Source: UBA2334 sp964396895 (GTDB lineage Bacteria; Pseudomonadota; Gammaproteobacteria; Burkholderiales; Burkholderiaceae_C). From it: 64,000 nt of DNA. The stretch lies in contig CAYNGJ010000006.1 of NCBI GenBank assembly GCA_964396895.1, forward strand, positions 1 through 64,000, in the 5' to 3' direction. The position numbers and the translations under genes were made by a program. Of the stretch, positions 60,792-64,000 are shown one piece after another; position 1 is the stretch's first letter; each line of letters begins with the position of its first letter. The notes under the pieces were generated by a model, which saw nothing but the letters and a program-made list of their open reading frames with translations, did no database searches and was not told the origin of the DNA.

Positions 60792-61982
60792 TCAGTCCCA
60801 GGACAGGGCACCGCCCGATTGGTACTCGATGACCCGTGTTTCAAAGAAGTTGCGTTCTTTTTTCAGGTCGATCATTTCGCTCATCCAGGGGAAGGGGTTG
60901 GTCTCGTTGGGGAACAACTCTTCCAGCCCGATCTGGGTGGCCCGGCGGTTGGCGATGTAGCGCAGATAGCCCTTGAACATGGAGGCGTTCATGCCCAGCA
61001 CGCCACGCGGCATGGTGTCTTCGGCGTACTGGTATTCGAGCTCCACAGCTTTGGTGAACAGCGCCTTGATCTCGGCCTTGAACTCCGCCGTCCACAGGTG
61101 GGGGTTTTCGAGTTTGAGCTGGTTGATCAGGTCGATGCCGAAGTTGCAGTGCATGGACTCGTCGCGCAGGATGTACTGGTACTGCTCGGCGGCGCCGGTC
61201 ATTTTGTTCTGGCGACCCAGCGCCAGAATCTGCGTGAAGCCCACGTAGAAGAACAGCCCTTCCATCAGGCAGGCGAACACGATCAGGCTCTTGAGCAAGG
61301 TCTGGTCGTTTTCGGGGGTGCCGGTCTTGAAGTGGGGGTCCATGATCACGTCGATGAACGGGATCAGGAACTCGTCCTTGTTGCGGATGGACGGTACCTC
61401 GTTGTAGGCGTTGAAAATTTCACCCTCATCCAGCCCCAGGCTTTCCACGATGTACTGGTAGGCGTGGGTGTGAATGGCTTCTTCAAACGCCTGGCGCAGC
61501 AAAAACTGACGGCACTCGGGCGCGGTGATGTGGCGGTAGGTGCCCAGCACGATGTTGTTGGCGGCCAGGCTGTCGGCCGTCACAAAAAAGCCCAGGTTGC
61601 GCTTGACGATGCGGCGCTCGTCTTCGGTCAGGCCGTTGGGGTCTTTCCAGAGCGCGATGTCGCGGTTCATGTTGACTTCCTGCGGCATCCAGTGGTTGGC
61701 GCAGGTGGCCAGGTACTTTTCCCAGGCCCACTTGTATTTGAAGGGCACCAGCTGGTTGACGTCGGTCTGGCCGTTGATGATGCGCTTGTCCGCGGCGTTG
61801 ACGCGGCGGCCCAACGTGGGCGCCGCAGCGGCAGATTCGGGCAGGTGGGCCGCAGGCGCGGCAGCCGTGCCTTGAAAGGCGTGCACGGCCAGTGCAGGCC
61901 CGTTGTTCACCACACCGCCAGACGGGGCTGGCGCGGGTGTTTTCTGGAGGATGGGGGTGGCGTCGTCGTCCCAGGAAAGCAT
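60792..61982 (-). CDS. nrdB: Ribonucleotide reductase class I beta subunit NrdB
   Basis: A 396-residue di-metal protein that supplies the radical for NrdA. Metal ligands lie in TADSLAANN (D137), FEEAIHTHAYQY (E168, H171) and RDESMHCNF (second Glu/His). Y175 is four residues after the His, the position of the radical tyrosine (Y122 in E. coli). The overall sequence (VKRNLGFFVTADSL, LLRQAFEEAIHTH) belongs to the subfamily that includes the chlamydial class Ic enzyme, in which that Tyr is Phe. ATG 61982; a 60-residue low-complexity N-terminus precedes the core. Confidence 0.95.
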   Translation of the reverse strand: MLSWDDDATPILQKTPAPAPSGGVVNNGPALAVHAFQGTAAAPAAHLPESAAAAPTLGRRVNAADKRIINGQTDVNQLVPFKYKWAWEKYLATCANHWMPQEVNMNRDIALWKDPNGLTEDERRIVKRNLGFFVTADSLAANNIVLGTYRHITAPECRQFLLRQAFEEAIHTHAYQYIVESLGLDEGEIFNAYNEVPSIRNKDEFLIPFIDVIMDPHFKTGTPENDQTLLKSLIVFACLMEGLFFYVGFTQILALGRQNKMTGAAEQYQYILRDESMHCNFGIDLINQLKLENPHLWTAEFKAEIKALFTKAVELEYQYAEDTMPRGVLGMNASMFKGYLRYIANRRATQIGLEELFPNETNPFPWMSEMIDLKKERNFFETRVIEYQSGGALSWD

Positions 61983-62064
61983 GTGAGTGACCTTTTGCTG
62001 AATTATGGCAAGCCGTTGACTGATTGGATGCAATTCATGTCAAACAACGGAGCTGTGTGTTGTT

Positions 62065-62108
62065 GTCTGGCATCGCCTCTGCGCCACTCGGAGGGGCAGA
62101 GGCCAGAC
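62065..62108. promoter_or_regulatory. Long hairpin between nrdA and nrdB
   Basis: GTCTGG (62065-62070) and GCCTCTGC (62075-62082) pair with GCAGAGGC (62096-62103) and the adjoining CCAGAC, leaving a four-base bulge and a 13-base loop. It sits in the 140-base gap between nrdA stop and nrdB start on the minus strand. No T-run follows in the nrdA direction, so it may be an mRNA stability or processing element. Confidence 0.45.
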
Positions 62109-62122
62109 GGACAGGTGGGGTG

Positions 62123-64000
62123 TTACTGGCAAGCCTCGCAACCGGGGTCGTCAATGGCGCAGAACTTGATGTCGGTGGCGGCTTCCATGGGTGCCTCGGC
62201 GGCGGCGGCCATGGCCATGGACGGTTCGGGCGCGCTGTGGGCCACGGCGTTCATCTGGCCGGTGCGGCCGGTGGACTTTTCAGCGTGTGTGGCCGCCATG
62301 GTGCGCAGGTAGTAGGTGGTTTTCAGGCCGCGCAGCCAGGCGAGTTTGTAGGTGTCGTCCAGCTTTTTACCCGAGGCCCCGGCCATGTAGATGTTCAGGC
62401 TTTGGGCCTGGTCAATCCACTTCTGGCGGCGGGCGGCGGCTTCCACGAGCCACTGGGTTTCAATTTCAAACGCGGTGGCGTACAGCGCCTTGATGTCTTG
62501 CGGCACGCGGTCGATGGCGCGCAGCGAGCCGTCGAAGTGCTTCAGGTCCATCACCATCACGTCGTCCCACAGGCCCAGGCGCTTCAGGTCGCGCACCAGG
62601 TAGCCGTTGACCACCGTGAACTCACCCGACAGGTTGGACTTGACCGACAGGTTGCCAAACGAGGGTTCGATGGACGCGCCCACCCCGATGATGTTGCTGA
62701 TGGTGGCGGTGGGCGCAATGGCCACGCAGTTGCTGTTGCGCATGCCGTCTTTGGCAATTTTGGCGCGCAGTGCGTCCCAGTCCAGCGTGGCGCTGCGGTC
62801 GGTTTGGACGTAGGGCGAAGCACTGGGGCCCTCCCCAATGCTGTAGCCGCCACGGGCCTCGGCCAGCAGGTTGAGGGTGTCCAAGGGCAGGATGCCCTGG
62901 TCCCACAGCGAGCCCTTGTAGGTGGCGTAGCGGCCACGCTCGGCGGCCAGCTCTGTGGAAGCCCAGTAGGCTTGGTAGCACACGGCTTCCATGGAGTGGT
63001 CGGCAAACGCCACCGCTTGCTGCGAGGCGTAGGAAATGCGCAGCTCGTACAGCGCGTCCTGAAAGCCCATGATGCCCAGGCCAACAGGGCGGTGACGCAG
63101 GTTGGAGTCGCGCGCTTTTTTGACGGCGTAGTAATTGATGTCGATCACGTTGTCCAGCATGCGCATGGCCGTGGTGATGGTGCGCTTCAACTTGTCGTGG
63201 TCAATCTGGCCGTCTTTCAAGTGCTGGGGCAGGTTGACCGAGCCCAGGTTGCACACAGCGGTTTCCTGGTCGTTGGTGTTCAGCGTGATTTCGGTGCACA
63301 GGTTGGAGCTGTGCACGACGCCCACGTGCTGCTGGGGGCTGCGGATGTTGCAGGGGTCTTTGAACGTGATCCAGGGGTGGCCGGTCTCGAACAGCATGGA
63401 CAGCATCTTGCGCCACAGGTCGGTGGCGGGCACGGTCTTGGCGGGCTTGATGTCGCCACGGGCGGCCTTTTCTTCGTAGGCCGTGTAGGCCTTTTCGAAG
63501 GCGGTGCCGTACAGGTCGTGCAGGTCGGGCACGTCAGACGGGGAGAACAGCGTCCAGGGGCCTTTTTCCATCACGCGCTTCATGAACAGGTCGGGGATCC
63601 AGTTGGCCGTGTTCATGTCGTGGGTGCGGCGGCGGTCGTCGCCGGTGTTTTTGCGCAGCTCCAGGAATTCTTCAATGTCCAGGTGCCACGTCTCCAGGTA
63701 GGCACACACGGCGCCCTTGCGCTTGCCGCCTTGGTTCACGGCCACGGCGGTGTCGTTGACCACCTTCAGGAAGGGCACCACGCCTTGGCTCTCGCCGTTG
63801 GTGCCTTTGATGTGGCTGCCCAGCGCACGCACGCGGGTCCAGTCGTTGCCCAGGCCACCAGCAAATTTGGACAGCAGCGCGTTTTCCTTGATGGACTCGT
63901 AAATGCCGTCCAGGTTGTCGGGCACGGTGGTGAGGTAGCAGCTGGAGAGCTGGCTGCGGCGGGTGCCGCTGTTGAACAGCGTGGGCGTGCTGCTCATGAA
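62123..64000 (-). CDS. nrdA: Ribonucleotide reductase class I alpha subunit NrdA (5' part outside window)
   Basis: At least 625 residues of the C-terminal catalytic barrel; the N-terminus lies beyond position 64000. Visible: SSCYL (active-site Cys of the redox pair), the N/C/E catalytic loop region with DLCTEITLN pattern as SSNLCTEITLNT, AVCNLGSVNLPQHL (second Cys), and the C-terminal CEACQ, a CxxC that relays reducing power. It reduces ribonucleoside diphosphates with NrdB, encoded downstream on the same strand. Confidence 0.95.
   Translation of the reverse strand, partial: FMSSTPTLFNSGTRRSQLSSCYLTTVPDNLDGIYESIKENALLSKFAGGLGNDWTRVRALGSHIKGTNGESQGVVPFLKVVNDTAVAVNQGGKRKGAVCAYLETWHLDIEEFLELRKNTGDDRRRTHDMNTANWIPDLFMKRVMEKGPWTLFSPSDVPDLHDLYGTAFEKAYTAYEEKAARGDIKPAKTVPATDLWRKMLSMLFETGHPWITFKDPCNIRSPQQHVGVVHSSNLCTEITLNTNDQETAVCNLGSVNLPQHLKDGQIDHDKLKRTITTAMRMLDNVIDINYYAVKKARDSNLRHRPVGLGIMGFQDALYELRISYASQQAVAFADHSMEAVCYQAYWASTELAAERGRYATYKGSLWDQGILPLDTLNLLAEARGGYSIGEGPSASPYVQTDRSATLDWDALRAKIAKDGMRNSNCVAIAPTATISNIIGVGASIEPSFGNLSVKSNLSGEFTVVNGYLVRDLKRLGLWDDVMVMDLKHFDGSLRAIDRVPQDIKALYATAFEIETQWLVEAAARRQKWIDQAQSLNIYMAGASGKKLDDTYKLAWLRGLKTTYYLRTMAATHAEKSTGRTGQMNAVAHSAPEPSMAMAAAAEAPMEAATDIKFCAIDDPGCEACQ

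Noticed and set aside
1..64000. CRISPR arrays, tRNA/rRNA genes, prophage or integrase genes
   Set aside because: No regularly spaced direct repeats with unique spacers, no cloverleaf or rRNA sequence and no phage genes were noticed on either strand.

Overview
The window is a GC-rich stretch of Gram-negative chromosome. Gene content and order point to Betaproteobacteria, order Burkholderiales, most likely family Comamonadaceae (Rhodoferax/Acidovorax/Polaromonas-like). The grounds are: the order CobW-type GTPase, dksA, STAS-like protein, hslVU, complete dcw cluster; a DksA with a long Ala/Lys/Pro-rich N-terminus and only one zinc-finger cysteine; an Ala/Lys-rich histone H1-like protein; and a short AT-rich dispersed repeat of a kind I associate with that family. 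Genus and species cannot be fixed from this sequence.

Layout. 1-2.2 kb: a fic gene with a ribbon-helix-helix partner, a long palindrome upstream, and a divergent small gene. 2.3-10.3 kb: lipoprotein, rlmI, metal-chaperone GTPase, dksA, STAS-like protein, hslVU. 10.6-29.4 kb: the dcw (division and cell wall) cluster mraZ-rsmH-ftsL-ftsI-murE-murF-mraY-murD-ftsW-murG-murC-ddl-ftsQ-ftsA-ftsZ-lpxC, mostly joined by overlaps of a few bases. 29.4-33.9 kb: a small membrane protein and, on the minus strand, a coupled hybrid histidine kinase and REC-HD-GYP regulator. 34.1-35.2 kb: a decayed IS5-family element. 35.2-42.3 kb (minus): ruvC, then the compact run rnb-like, tonB-like, aroE, mtgA, plsC, cdsA-like. 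42.5-46.7 kb: glycerophosphodiesterase, a PAS-GGDEF-EAL-CZB signalling protein, an alpha/beta hydrolase. 46.7-52.2 kb: rodA, a beta-hydroxyacid dehydrogenase, tldD, and aroG behind an aromatic leader-peptide attenuator. 52.2-60.5 kb: mpl, tlpA-like, accB-accC-prmA, zinc-ribbon/DUF3426 protein, PfkB-type kinase, H1-like protein. 60.8-64 kb (minus): nrdB and the 3' part of nrdA.

Most genes serve envelope growth: peptidoglycan precursor synthesis (murC-F, ddl, mraY, murG), polymerisation (ftsW/ftsI, rodA, mtgA), recycling (mpl), division (ftsL/Q/A/Z), lipid A (lpxC), fatty acid and phospholipid synthesis (accBC, plsC, cdsA-like). Aromatic precursor synthesis (aroE, aroG) and dNTP synthesis (nrdAB) are also present.

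Two signals stand out. First, aroG is preceded by a 24-codon leader peptide with seven aromatic residues in eight codons (FFFAYFWF), a terminator hairpin, and an exact antiterminator segment: an aromatic amino-acid attenuator. Second, at least ten gap-free copies of a ~48-bp AT-rich repeat are scattered through the window. Four lie in frame inside rlmI, murD, murG and aroE, and several others form the 3' ends of genes. No CRISPR array, tRNA or rRNA gene was seen. Motif and alignment statements come from reading the sequence by eye; no database search was possible.
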